Assembly (NCBI RefSeq): GCF_014639875.1
Contig: NZ_BMGD01000001.1
Coordinates: 558,001 to 622,000 of the forward strand
Direction: 5' to 3'
DNA from: Blastomonas aquatica
GTDB lineage: Bacteria; Pseudomonadota; Alphaproteobacteria; Sphingomonadales; Sphingomonadaceae
Length of the DNA stretch: 64,000 nt
Part shown: piece after piece, positions 41,077 through 50,119 of the stretch
Layout of the letters: the number at the start of each line of letters is the position of its first letter
Numbering within the stretch: the first letter of the stretch is position 1
Translations under genes and position numbers: made by a program
The notes under the pieces: model-generated
Told to the model about the DNA's origin: nothing
What the model saw: only the letters and a program-made list of their open reading frames with translations
Databases searched by the model: none

Positions 41077-42024
41077 ATGGCTCAGACCGTTTTCCTTCCT
41101 TTGCCTCTCCGCCTCGACCGCGGAGCGCCCGGCTGGCTGCTTGTCTTCACCTGCCTGGCCATCGCCCTGCACTTTGCTGATCTGCTGCCCCAGACAGCTG
41201 CTGCCATCGCGGTGCTGTCTGCCACGCTGATGGTGGTGGGGATGCCGCATGGCAGCTTCGACATCGCGCTGCTGCAGCGTGGCTCTTCCGATGGCGCGGC
41301 GATGCTATCTCGCACTGCACTGATCGGGCTTTATCTCGCCTGCGCGCTGGCCATGTATCTGCTCTGGCAGATCGCTCCCGCCTGGGGTCTGGGCATCTTC
41401 CTGCTGATGGCTGCAGTGCACTTTTCCGAAGACTGGCAGCGCTGCGGATCGCCGTTCATCGCCACCGGGATGGCACTGGCCTTTCTGTCGGCGCCAGTAC
41501 TGCTGCATTCCGAAAGTCTCACCGGCCTGTTTGCGGTACTCTCGAACGACACGGCTGCGCGCCTGCTTGTCGATCTGATGGTGCTGATCGCACCCACGAT
41601 GGTCATGCTGGCGGTCGCCGGTGCCGGGATGCTGTGGCATGCAGGCGAACGCAACCGCGCGCTGTCAGCAGTCTGCGGGCTGGCCGCGATGCTGGTGCTG
41701 CCACCGGTCCACGGCTTTGCGCTGTTCTTCTGCCTGGTGCACTCGCCGATCCAGTTCGCGGATCACTCGCGCGCGCTGGGGTTGCGTGGCGTGCGCCAAT
41801 GGGGCGGCACCGTGATCCCGCTGACGCTGGGCGGACTAGCGGTCGCAGCCGGAATCTTTTTGGCCAACCGCAGCGCCGTGCTCACCGATGACGTGTTTGC
41901 CAGTAGCTTCATTGCGTTGTCGGTGCTCACCGCACCGCACATGCTGGTGCCGATGATCCTGCGGCTGAGAAGCCCTGCCCGCGCGCAGGCTAGCCCCCAG
42001 TCCCCCCAACCGTCAGCCCGCTGA
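41077..42024 (+). CDS. blh: Beta-carotene 15,15'-dioxygenase, Brp/Blh family
   Basis: A 315-residue polytopic iron enzyme cleaving beta-carotene into two retinal molecules. Family motifs are present: GMPHGSFD (His 58), AVHFSEDW (His 115, the expected 57 residues later), CLVHSPIQFADH (His 222) and TAPHMLV (His 288). The position four residues after His 222, usually His, is Gln 226. ATG 41077. It forms the rhodopsin-retinal module with the gene upstream. Its 3' end overlaps the convergent tldD by 35 bases. Confidence 0.94.
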   Translation: MAQTVFLPLPLRLDRGAPGWLLVFTCLAIALHFADLLPQTAAAIAVLSATLMVVGMPHGSFDIALLQRGSSDGAAMLSRTALIGLYLACALAMYLLWQIAPAWGLGIFLLMAAVHFSEDWQRCGSPFIATGMALAFLSAPVLLHSESLTGLFAVLSNDTAARLLVDLMVLIAPTMVMLAVAGAGMLWHAGERNRALSAVCGLAAMLVLPPVHGFALFFCLVHSPIQFADHSRALGLRGVRQWGGTVIPLTLGGLAVAAGIFLANRSAVLTDDVFASSFIALSVLTAPHMLVPMILRLRSPARAQASPQSPQPSAR

Positions 42025-43420
42025 CCAGCAGCGTTGGCTGGCCCACGCCCGCAGGCACGCCCTGGCCGCCCTTGCCGCACATGCCGACGCCCTCGTCGAG
42101 CGCGAAGTCGTTGCCGATGCCGGTGACCTTGGTGAGCACGGTGGGGCCGTCGCCGATCAGCGTGGCGCCCTTGATCGGGGCACCAAGCTTTCCGTTTTCT
42201 ACGCGATACGCCTCGGTGCACGAGAAGACGAACTTGCCCGAGACGATGTCGACCTGCCCGCCGCCAAAGCTCTTGGCGAAGATGCCGTTTTTCACGCGCG
42301 ACAGCAGTTCGGCTGGGTCATCGTTGCCGGCGCGCATGAAGGTGTTGGTCATGCGCGGCATCGGAGCGTGGGCGTAGGACTGACGGCGGCCGTTGCCGGT
42401 GGGGGCGACGCCCATCAGCCGGGCATTGAGCCGATCCTGCATGTATCCGCGCAAAATGCCGTTTTCGATCAGCACATTCTCCTGGGTGGGCGTGCCCTCG
42501 TCGTCGATGCTGAGCGATCCGCGGCGGTCCATGATCGAGCCATCGTCGACCACGGTCACGCCATCGGCGGCGACGCGCTGGCCGACCCTGCCCGAAAACG
42601 CGCTGGTGCCCTTGCGGTTGAAATCGCCCTCAAGCCCATGACCGATAGCCTCGTGCAGGATGATCCCGGGCCAGCCGGGGCCGAGCAGCACGGTCATCTC
42701 GCCCGCAGGCGCGGCGATGCTTTCGAGGTTGGTCAGCGCTTGGGCCAGCGCCTCGTCGATCGCGCGGTTCCAGGTCACATCGTCGAACAGGCCGTCGTAC
42801 AGATAGCGCCCGCCCATGCCGAAGCTGCCGACCTCGCGCCGCTCGCCGCTCTGCGCGACGATCGAGACGTTGAGGCGGACCAAAGGCCGGACATCGGTGA
42901 CGACGAAGCCATCGGCGCGGACCACCTCGATCACCGACCAGCTGCCGATCAGGCTCGCGGTGACCTGCGCGACGCGCGGATCGCGCGCGCGCGCTGCGGC
43001 GTCGATCTTTTCAAGCAAGGCGATCTTGGTCTCGAACGGGATACTCTCGAGCGGGTTGCCGTCGGTGTAGAGGTGGCGGTTGTTTTGCCGGGGGGGAGGC
43101 GCCGCCTCGCCCTTGGCGGGATCGAGCAGTTTCAGGGTCTCGGCGGCGCGGCGGATGCCGGCTTCGCTGACGTCGTTGGCGTGCGCAAAGCCGGTCATCT
43201 CGCCCGACACGCCGCGCAGGCCGAAGCCCGAATCGGTCGAATAATCGGCGGTTTTCAGCCGGCCATCATCGAACACGAAGCTCTCGCTCGCGGCGTACTG
43301 CAGGTAGAGCTCGCCATCATCGCAGCGCGACAGCGCGTCACGGGTGAGGCGTTGTGCGGCATCGGGGTCGAGCGCATCGGGGCGGTAGAGGAACGAGCGG
43401 GGGTCTGCGGTGGCGATCAT
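41990..43420 (-). CDS. tldD: Metalloprotease TldD
   Basis: About 476 residues. With TldE it forms a protease that degrades or matures small peptides such as microcin B17. The zinc motif HEAIGH is in ILHEAIGHGLEGD, with the family's Asn/Ser-rich C-terminal beta domain beyond it (GKFVFSCTEAYRVENGKLG). ATG 43420 has AGG at suitable distance; ATG 43426 is an alternative. TldE is not in the window. It converges on blh with a 35-base overlap. Confidence 0.94.
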   Translation of the reverse strand: MIATADPRSFLYRPDALDPDAAQRLTRDALSRCDDGELYLQYAASESFVFDDGRLKTADYSTDSGFGLRGVSGEMTGFAHANDVSEAGIRRAAETLKLLDPAKGEAAPPPRQNNRHLYTDGNPLESIPFETKIALLEKIDAAARARDPRVAQVTASLIGSWSVIEVVRADGFVVTDVRPLVRLNVSIVAQSGERREVGSFGMGGRYLYDGLFDDVTWNRAIDEALAQALTNLESIAAPAGEMTVLLGPGWPGIILHEAIGHGLEGDFNRKGTSAFSGRVGQRVAADGVTVVDDGSIMDRRGSLSIDDEGTPTQENVLIENGILRGYMQDRLNARLMGVAPTGNGRRQSYAHAPMPRMTNTFMRAGNDDPAELLSRVKNGIFAKSFGGGQVDIVSGKFVFSCTEAYRVENGKLGAPIKGATLIGDGPTVLTKVTGIGNDFALDEGVGMCGKGGQGVPAGVGQPTLLVSGLTVGGTGG

Positions 43421-43490
43421 GGTCATGCCTGACATATGCGGCATGGGAGGGGATTATGGAAGGGTAAGCGAGTATTTCACCCCACCTGGC

Positions 43491-43567
43491 CGTTCTCCGG
43501 CGAAAGCCGGAGTCCAGAGCGGAAGCAGTGCGAACTCGCCCCTGGACTCCGGCTTTCGCCGGAGAAC
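43491..43567. repeat. Inverted repeat (type B inner module)
   Basis: Arms CGTTCTCCGGCGAAAGCCGG and CTCCGGCTTTCGCCGGAGAA are nearly perfect complements flanking a central variable segment. It lies between tldD and the gltX stop. Confidence 0.85.
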
Positions 43568-43578
43568 GAGGTATGTTT

Positions 43579-44907
43579 TCAGCCGCCCAGACGCTCGAGT
43601 GCCCTCTCCCGCCCGATCAAAGGCAGCAATTCACCCATATCCGGGCCGTGGTCCATTCCGGTGAGCGCGCGGCGCAGCGGCAGGAACAGCCCCTTGCCCT
43701 TACGCCCGGTGCTGGCCTTGAGCACTTCGGTCCAGTCCTTCCAGACGGTGGCGCCGAACGCCAGCGGCTCGAGCGCCGCCCGCGCCTCTGCCAGAAACGC
43801 CGCATCCTCTGCCTCGGGCGCGGGCGCATCGATCGGCCCCTCGATCACCTGCCAGTAATCGGCAACCTCGCCCAGATGCGCGATATTGGGGCGGATGGCG
43901 TGCCATGCGGCCTCGTCCACCTGTGGCGGCAGCTGGTCGGCGACACTCGCGAAATCGGCGGTATGCACCAGCTGGCGGTTGATCCGTTCCAGATCCTCCT
44001 CGGCAAAGCGCGCGGGCGCGCGGCCGAAGCGGGCGAAATCGAAGCTGTCGAGCAGCGCCGCGCGGTCGTGCAGTGGCTCGACCGGATCGGACGTCCCCAG
44101 CCGTGCCAACAAAGCTACAATCGCCTGAGGCAGGATGTGCTTCTCACGCAATTCGCCGACGCCCAGCGAGCCAAGCCGCTTGGACAGCTTGCCCTCCGCG
44201 CCCACCAGCAGCGCTTCGTGCGCAAATGCGGGCGGGGTGCTGCCGAGCGCGGTGAACATCTGCAGCTGGACTGCGGTATTCGAGACATGGTCCTCGCCGC
44301 GCACGACGTGGGTGATCTGCATATCGACGTCATCGATGGCAGAGGGCAGCATGTACAGCCAGCTGCCCTCGGCGCGGCGGATGACGGGGTCAGACAGGCT
44401 GGCGGCATCGAACTTCTGCGCTCCCCGGATCAGGTCGTCCCAGGCGATCGGTTCGGCGTGGTCGAGTTTGAACCGCCAATGCGGCTTGATCCCCTGCGCC
44501 TCGAGATCGGCGCGTTCGGCATCGGTCAGCGCGAGCGCCGCGCGGTCGTACACCGGCGGCAATCCGCGCCCCAGCGCGATCTTGCGCTTGAGATCGAGCT
44601 CCTGCGATGTTTCGTAGCAGGCATAAACCCGGCCCGCCTCGCGCAGTTTATTGAACGCCGCGTCATACAACGCCGCGCGCTCCGACTGGCGATACTCGGC
44701 ATCGGGGGTGAGCCCCAGCCAGGCCAGATCGGCGCGGATGCCGTCGACATACTCCTCGCGGCTGCGCTCGGCATCGGTGTCATCGATCCGCAGGATGAAG
44801 CGCCCGCCGGTCTTCTTGGCCCACATCCAGTTGTGCAACGCGGTACGGATGTTGCCGATGTGCAGATGCCCGGTGGGCGAAGGGGCGAAACGGGTGGTGA
44901 TGGTCAT
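43579..44907 (-). CDS. gltX: Glutamate--tRNA ligase
   Basis: A 442-residue class I synthetase. The HIGH-type motif is in RFAPSPTGHLHIGNIRTAL and the KMSKS-type motif reads GKLSKRLGS. FILRIDDTDAERSREEYVDGI is the usual Glu-binding segment. It is shorter than the 470-490 residues of many GluRS. Alphaproteobacteria often carry two gltX genes, and this could be the form that also charges tRNA-Gln; that cannot be decided here. It is downstream of higA by 64 bases. Confidence 0.95.
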   Translation of the reverse strand: MTITTRFAPSPTGHLHIGNIRTALHNWMWAKKTGGRFILRIDDTDAERSREEYVDGIRADLAWLGLTPDAEYRQSERAALYDAAFNKLREAGRVYACYETSQELDLKRKIALGRGLPPVYDRAALALTDAERADLEAQGIKPHWRFKLDHAEPIAWDDLIRGAQKFDAASLSDPVIRRAEGSWLYMLPSAIDDVDMQITHVVRGEDHVSNTAVQLQMFTALGSTPPAFAHEALLVGAEGKLSKRLGSLGVGELREKHILPQAIVALLARLGTSDPVEPLHDRAALLDSFDFARFGRAPARFAEEDLERINRQLVHTADFASVADQLPPQVDEAAWHAIRPNIAHLGEVADYWQVIEGPIDAPAPEAEDAAFLAEARAALEPLAFGATVWKDWTEVLKASTGRKGKGLFLPLRRALTGMDHGPDMGELLPLIGRERALERLGG

Positions 44908-44971
44908 GGCCTACAATCGTGTTAGAGAGCGCCGCAGGCTGCACGGCAAAGCACAGCTCGCGTTGGCTGGT

Positions 44972-45256
44972 TCAGGCAGCTGTCTGCAAGGGTTCCACAG
45001 CCGGTTGGCTGTGCTCGAGTGCCATGGCAAGATCATAATTCGCCTGCAATCCTATCCAGAACCGCGCGGTGCTCACGCCTGCGCGTTCCAGCCGGATTGC
45101 CAGATCAGGGCTGATCGCGGCTCGGCCATTGATAACGCGCGACAATGCCACCCGCGACATACCGAGCTTGCGCGCTGTTTCGGTTACACCCAGGCCGAGC
45201 GGCACGATAACGTCATCGCGCAGCATGGTTCCTGGGTGGGGGGGAGTTTTCATCAT
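44972..45256 (-). CDS. higA: HigA-type antitoxin
   Basis: About 94 residues, XRE-type HTH of the HigA family: PPHPGTMLRDDVIVPLGLG, VTETARKLGMSRVALSRVIN and GRAAISPDLAIRLERAGVS. It neutralises the RelE-like toxin encoded immediately upstream and represses the operon. Start ATG 45256 follows AGGCGG; an ATG at 45271 would overlap the toxin stop by 4 bases. A run of seven G (45238-45244) near the 5' end could mutate by slippage. Confidence 0.9.
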   Translation of the reverse strand: MMKTPPHPGTMLRDDVIVPLGLGVTETARKLGMSRVALSRVINGRAAISPDLAIRLERAGVSTARFWIGLQANYDLAMALEHSQPAVEPLQTAA

Positions 45257-45267
45257 CTCAATCCGCC

Positions 45268-45546
45268 TCAATGATAGTCCTGATAATCCACAAGTTCAAC
45301 ATCAGGCCCGACAAACCGGAACGTGATTCGCCAGTTGCCATTCACCCATATCGACCAGTGACCTGCCATATCGCCCTTGAGCGGATGCAGCCGGTATGAC
45401 GGGAGCGAGAGTTCGCTGGGCGCCTGGGCTACATCCAATGCTGCCAGAATGCTGAGCAACTTCGCCTTGTGAGCAGCCTGAATGCCTTTGGCCGAACCAG
45501 TTTCGTAAAGCAGCCGCAGGCCCTTGTGACGAAAGCTGATGATCAT
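45268..45546 (-). CDS. higB: HigB/RelE-type toxin
   Basis: A 92-residue type II toxin of the RelE superfamily, plausibly a ribosome-dependent mRNA endonuclease: MIISFRHKGLRLLYETGSAKG, LPSYRLHPLKGDMAGHWSI, WVNGNWRITFRF and a C-terminal VELVDYQDYH, the standard HigB pattern. ATG 45546. The toxin precedes the antitoxin, as usual for higBA. A palindrome just upstream is a likely HigA operator. Confidence 0.93.
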   Translation of the reverse strand: MIISFRHKGLRLLYETGSAKGIQAAHKAKLLSILAALDVAQAPSELSLPSYRLHPLKGDMAGHWSIWVNGNWRITFRFVGPDVELVDYQDYH

Positions 45547-45557
45547 GGCACATGATA

Positions 45558-45572
45558 TATCGCGTAACGATA
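45558..45572. promoter_or_regulatory. Candidate HigA operator
   Basis: TATCG-CGTAA-CGATA is a perfect inverted repeat with 5-base arms lying 12 bases upstream of the higB ATG and between higB and nadE. Size and place fit autorepression by HigA. Confidence 0.5.
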
Positions 45573-45586
45573 CACGATGCAAGTGA

Positions 45587-47242
45587 TCATGCCGTCCGGA
45601 ACCGATTAGTGATCGGGTAACGCCTGTCGCGCCCGAAATTGCGAATGCCCAGCTTGACCCCAGGCGGAGCCTGGCGGCGCTTGTATTCGGCAATGTACAA
45701 AAGCCGCTCGATCCGCGCGACGGTGTCGTGATCGAAGCCGCGCGCGACGATATCGGCGACGCTGAGCTCCTCCTCGATCAGGCCGTGCAGGATCGGGTCG
45801 AGGATTTCATAAGGCGGCAGGCTGTCGTCATCCCGCTGGTCGGGGCGCAGCTCTGCGCTGGGCGGCTTGGTGATCACGCGATCGGGCATCACCGGGCCAT
45901 GGGGCCCCAGCGCCAGCGGCGGCTTGTTGGCGTTGCGCCAGCGCGACAGGTCGAACACGGTGAGCTTGTACGCATCCTTGAGCACGTTGTAGCCGCCCGC
46001 CATGTCACCATAAATGGTGGCATAGCCGACGCTCATCTCGCTCTTGTTGCCAGTGGTCAGCAGCATATGGCCGAATTTGTTGGAGAGCCCCATCAGCGTC
46101 ACCGCGCGAATCCGCGACTGGATGTTCTCTTCGGCAAGGTCGGGTTCGCGTCCGGCAAAACTGCCCGCGAGCATCGCATCGAACGCTTCGACCGCAGGCT
46201 GGATCGGGATGCTGTCGAGCCTGCAGCCCAGCATCGCGGCACAACCGGCGGCATCGTCGAGGCTGTCCTGGCTGGTAAAGCGGCTGGGCAGCATAACGCA
46301 CCATACCCGGTCAGGCCCCAGCGCATCGACGGCAACCGCAGCGGAGAGCGCGCTGTCGATCCCGCCTGACAGCCCCAGCACCACGCCGGGAAAACCGTTG
46401 GCGTCGACATAGTCGCGAAGGCCGATGATCATCGCATGATAGGCATCCTGCGGCGCGGGGTCGAGCGCATGGATCTCTCCGGGCGCGCAATGCCAGCCCT
46501 GCTCCCCCCGGGTCCACTCGGTGAGCACCATGGCCTCTTCCCAATCGGGCAGCTGATGCGCCAGCGATCCATCGGAATTGACCACGAACGATGCGCCATC
46601 GAACACCAGTTCATCCTGCCCGCCGATGCGGTTGAGGAACACCAAGGGCAGCCCGGTTTCGGCGACGCGCGCGCGCGCAACCTTGTGCAACCGCCCTTCG
46701 CCCTTCTCGATCTCGTACGGGCTGCCGTGCGGCGCGATCAGGATGTCGGCGCCCATCGCCTTCAGATGGCCGCAGACCTTGGGAAACCAGATGTCCTCGC
46801 ACAACGGCAGGCCCAGCATCATCCCGCGGAAAGGAACCGGCGGCTGCAGCTGGGCCGAGGCGAACAGGCGCTTTTCATCGAAGGTGCCGTAATTGGGCAG
46901 TTCGTGCTTGAGCCGCACCGCAGTGATCGCGCCGCCATCGAGCAGCGCAAGGCCGTTGTACAGCTGCCCCTCGCGCACGAACACCGATCCCACCAGCATC
47001 GCCGGACCGCCATCAGCGGTCGCCGTCGCCATCTGCTCGAGCTGCTCGCCTGCACGCGCGATCAGCGCGGGCTTCAACACGAGGTCTTCGGGCGGATAGC
47101 CGATCAGTTGCAGCTCGGGGAACACCACCAGATCGCACACGCCTGCCGCCTGCCGCGCCGCCAGCATGGCTTGGGCATTGCCCGCGATATCGCCCATGGT
47201 TTGCGCGCACTGGATGAGGGTAATCAATAGCCGGTCGGTCAT
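45587..47242 (-). CDS. nadE: Glutamine-dependent NAD+ synthetase
   Basis: About 551 residues. The N-terminal glutaminase (nitrilase fold) has Glu in [16 protein letters not shown] and Cys in [11 protein letters not shown]. The C-terminal synthetase has the ATP loop [17 protein letters not shown], then [17 protein letters not shown]. It makes NAD from nicotinate adenine dinucleotide. ATG 47242 or 47248. It is divergent from prs, which supplies PRPP for NAD synthesis. Confidence 0.95.
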   Translation of the reverse strand: MTDRLLITLIQCAQTMGDIAGNAQAMLAARQAAGVCDLVVFPELQLIGYPPEDLVLKPALIARAGEQLEQMATATADGGPAMLVGSVFVREGQLYNGLALLDGGAITAVRLKHELPNYGTFDEKRLFASAQLQPPVPFRGMMLGLPLCEDIWFPKVCGHLKAMGADILIAPHGSPYEIEKGEGRLHKVARARVAETGLPLVFLNRIGGQDELVFDGASFVVNSDGSLAHQLPDWEEAMVLTEWTRGEQGWHCAPGEIHALDPAPQDAYHAMIIGLRDYVDANGFPGVVLGLSGGIDSALSAAVAVDALGPDRVWCVMLPSRFTSQDSLDDAAGCAAMLGCRLDSIPIQPAVEAFDAMLAGSFAGREPDLAEENIQSRIRAVTLMGLSNKFGHMLLTTGNKSEMSVGYATIYGDMAGGYNVLKDAYKLTVFDLSRWRNANKPPLALGPHGPVMPDRVITKPPSAELRPDQRDDDSLPPYEILDPILHGLIEEELSVADIVARGFDHDTVARIERLLYIAEYKRRQAPPGVKLGIRNFGRDRRYPITNRFRTA

Positions 47243-47393
47243 GATCATCCGAATAGGGGCACGCCCCAGACGCGGCAACAGGTTTTGCCGTGCAGGACCA
47301 TCATGCGTATTTCATCAAACTTACATCTTTCGATTTGCCGGCCATCTGGCTAAAGCGCCCGGACAGATCACGGCAACGGGGATACGCGATCAT

Positions 47394-48329
47394 ATGAAAA
47401 TTCTCTCAGGCAACAGCAACCTGCCACTGGCGCGCGCCATCGCCGCCTATCTGGAAATGCCGCTGACCGACGCCAGCGTGCGCCGTTTTGCCGATGAGGA
47501 AATCTTCGTCGAAATCCACGAGAATGTCCGCGGAGAGGATGTGTTCGTCGTCCAGTCGACCGGCTACCCCGCCAACGACAACCTGATGGAGCTGCTGATC
47601 TGCATCGATGCGCTGAAGCGCGCATCTGCGCGGCGGATCACCGCCGTGATCCCGTATTTCGGCTATGCCCGGCAGGACCGCAAGCCCGGACCCCGCACCC
47701 CGATTTCGGCCAAATTGGTCGCCAACCTCATCACCACCGCCGGCGCCGACCGTGTCCTGTCTGTCGATCTGCACGCAGGCCAGATCCAGGGCTTTTTCGA
47801 TATCCCGACCGACAACCTGTATGCCGCGCCGGTGATGGCGGCGGACATTCAGGCGCGCTTTGGCGAGCATGAGCTCATGGTCGTCTCGCCCGATGTCGGC
47901 GGCGTGGTACGCGCACGCGCGCTGGCCAAGCGGCTCGACAACGCCCCGCTCGCCATCGTCGACAAGCGCCGCGAACGTCCGGGCGAATCCGAGGTCATGA
48001 ACATCATCGGCAATGTCGAGGGCCGCTTCTGCATCCTGATCGACGACATCGTCGATTCGGGTGGCACGCTGTGCAACGCGGCGCAGGCGCTGAAGAACGC
48101 GGGCGCGGTCGATGTGGTCAGCTATGTTACGCACGGCGTCCTTTCGGGCGGCGCGGTGGCGCGGGTCAACAACAGCGTGCTCAAGGAACTGGTGATCACC
48201 GATTCGATCCAGTCGACCGATGCGGTCACCGGATCGGACCGCATCCGCAGCCTGCCGATGGCCGCGCTGATCGGCGAAGCCATGCGTCGCATCGCCGACG
48301 AAAGCTCGGTCTCCAGCCTGTTCGATTGA
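47394..48329 (+). CDS. prs: Ribose-phosphate pyrophosphokinase
   Basis: 311 residues. Makes PRPP for nucleotides, His, Trp and NAD. N-terminal [32 protein letters not shown] (ATP site) and the PRPP-binding loop [18 protein letters not shown] are visible. Length is normal. The internal ATG 47394 is chosen because conservation begins there. The arylamine N-acetyltransferase frame follows after 9 bases. Confidence 0.96.
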   Translation: MKILSGNSNLPLARAIAAYLEMPLTDASVRRFADEEIFVEIHENVRGEDVFVVQSTGYPANDNLMELLICIDALKRASARRITAVIPYFGYARQDRKPGPRTPISAKLVANLITTAGADRVLSVDLHAGQIQGFFDIPTDNLYAAPVMAADIQARFGEHELMVVSPDVGGVVRARALAKRLDNAPLAIVDKRRERPGESEVMNIIGNVEGRFCILIDDIVDSGGTLCNAAQALKNAGAVDVVSYVTHGVLSGGAVARVNNSVLKELVITDSIQSTDAVTGSDRIRSLPMAALIGEAMRRIADESSVSSLFD

Positions 48330-48338
48330 CCGACGGCC

Positions 48339-49139
48339 TTGCCTGGCTTTCTGGATCGCTATCTTGCACGGGTCGGTCTGGAGGGCAGGCCCGGTATCGA
48401 CCTGGCAAGGATCGATGCGCTGCTCTGGGCGCAAAGGCTGTCGATTCCTTATGACGCGCTCGATGCGCGGCTGGGCCGCGGGGTAGACCTTGCGCCGGAT
48501 ATCGTTGCCAATAAGCTGCTGTCGGGCACGCGGGGGGGGTATTGCTTCGAACTCAATCAGATTCTCGCCCGCGCGCTCGAAGCATTGGGGTTTGTCGTCG
48601 TCCCGATGTTGGCCCGGGTCTGGTTTCGTCAGGAACCGGGCGATGACGTGCCACCGCGCACCCATATCGTGCTGGCAGTGGCGTTGAACGGAGAACGCTG
48701 GCTGGTCGATGCGGGCTTTGGCGGCGGCCATGTTCCCGCGATGCCGCTGCGCGACGGGGCGGAGGCGCCGGGGAACGATGGCGCCAATCACCGGCTGCGG
48801 CGCGATGCCGAATTTGGATGGATGCTCGAGCGCCATTTTGCCGGGCAATGCCGCAACCAGTACAGCTTTACCGACGACAGGGCACTGGCGGCGGACATTG
48901 CGATGTCAAACCACTGGACCGCGACCTCGCCGCGATCGCGCTTCATCTGTAACGTGCTGGTCAGCCAGGTCACGCGCGACGGACTCAAATCTATTACCAA
49001 CGCCCAGTTCAGCGTGCAGCGCGGCGAAAGCGTCGAGCGAACCGCGATCGATACCCGCGAGACCATGCAGGCGCTGCTGGCCAATCAATTCGGAATCGCG
49101 TTGACCCTGGATGAGGTCGAACGGCTCGCGTTGTTTTGA
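48339..49139 (+). CDS. Arylamine N-acetyltransferase
   Basis: 266 residues. The catalytic triad of the NAT family is visible: Cys in TRGGYCFELN, His in RTHIVLAV and Asp in LVDAGFGGG. It transfers acetyl from acetyl-CoA to arylamines or hydrazines. The start is most likely TTG 48339, giving PGFLDRYLARVGLEG; no ATG lies near the conserved start. The short gap after prs suggests co-transcription. Confidence 0.9.
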   Translation: MPGFLDRYLARVGLEGRPGIDLARIDALLWAQRLSIPYDALDARLGRGVDLAPDIVANKLLSGTRGGYCFELNQILARALEALGFVVVPMLARVWFRQEPGDDVPPRTHIVLAVALNGERWLVDAGFGGGHVPAMPLRDGAEAPGNDGANHRLRRDAEFGWMLERHFAGQCRNQYSFTDDRALAADIAMSNHWTATSPRSRFICNVLVSQVTRDGLKSITNAQFSVQRGESVERTAIDTRETMQALLANQFGIALTLDEVERLALF

Positions 49140-49197
49140 GCCCGGTGCGTCAACACCACGCTGGCTTTTACCCCTTATCAACGATAGCGATCGACGC

Positions 49198-49974
49198 ATG
49201 ATCCACAGCAAAGACATCGCGCTGGCGCAGCGGCTGGCAGAAGCCGCAGGCGAGGCGATCCGCCCGTTCTATCGCTCCAGTTTTACCACCGACCGCAAGG
49301 CCGATGCCTCGCCCGTGACTGAAGCCGACCGCGCCGCCGAAGCTGCGATGCGTGCGATCCTCGATGCTGAAGCACCGCGCGACGGCGTGATCGGTGAGGA
49401 ATATGGCGAAAAGCCAGGGTCGACCGGGCGCACCTGGGTGCTCGATCCAATCGACGGCACCACCAGCTTCATCGCCGGGCGGCCGATCTTCGGCACGCTG
49501 ATCGCGCTGATCGCCGAGGAATGGCCGGTGCTGGGCGTGATCGATCAGCCGATCGGGTGCGAGCGCTGGGTCGGCGCGACCGGGCGCGGCACCACCTTCA
49601 ACGGCAAGCCGGTCAGGGCGCGGCTGTGCCCGGAGATCGAGGACGCGGTGCTCGCCACCACCAGCCCGCACCTGTTCAGCGATCATGACGCAATGCACTT
49701 CATGGCGCTCGCTAAGCAGTGCGACACCAGGCGGCTGATCTGGGGCGGCGATTGCTACAATTATGGCTTGGTCGCGCAAGGGTCGGTCGATCTGGTGTGC
49801 GAGAGCGGGCTGAAACTGCATGATTTTGCTGCGCTTGTCCCTGTCGTCGAAGGCGCAGGCGGGCATATGTGCGACTGGAACGGCGATCCGCTGCACAAGG
49901 GCAGCGATGGCCGAGTCATCGCGATGGGCGATCCGGCGCGGCTGGAAGACGTGCTGGCAGCGCTGGCGCACTGA
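49198..49974 (+). CDS. hisN: Inositol monophosphatase family phosphatase (histidinol-phosphatase HisN type)
   Basis: 258 residues. The metal site is GEEYGEKPG and WVLDPIDGTTSFIAGRP, with a C-terminal GGDCYNYGLVAQG. The subgroup resembles the IMPase-type histidinol-phosphate phosphatases of Actinobacteria and Alphaproteobacteria. A PRPP-producing gene two genes upstream fits His synthesis, but 3'(2')-bisphosphate or inositol phosphate specificity is not excluded. ATG 49198. Confidence 0.82.
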   Translation: MIHSKDIALAQRLAEAAGEAIRPFYRSSFTTDRKADASPVTEADRAAEAAMRAILDAEAPRDGVIGEEYGEKPGSTGRTWVLDPIDGTTSFIAGRPIFGTLIALIAEEWPVLGVIDQPIGCERWVGATGRGTTFNGKPVRARLCPEIEDAVLATTSPHLFSDHDAMHFMALAKQCDTRRLIWGGDCYNYGLVAQGSVDLVCESGLKLHDFAALVPVVEGAGGHMCDWNGDPLHKGSDGRVIAMGDPARLEDVLAALAH

Positions 49975-50119
49975 CGCCGCCATCTAGGCGCAGATATCGG
50001 GGCGGACAGATCCGGGCGCAGACACAAAGATGTCCGCCATGACGGGGTTAGCTTCCGCCATGGCGGACAGAGGGCGGATCGCACGGACGCGTCATGTCAG
50101 CGCATCCGGCGATTGCCAC

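Noticed and set aside
41305-41654. Small minus-strand frames opposite blh
   Set aside because: Antisense to conserved Blh motifs, with no start signals or similarity.
42368-43432. 354-codon frame opposite tldD
   Set aside because: Shadow of TldD; lacks any domain and has typical antisense composition.
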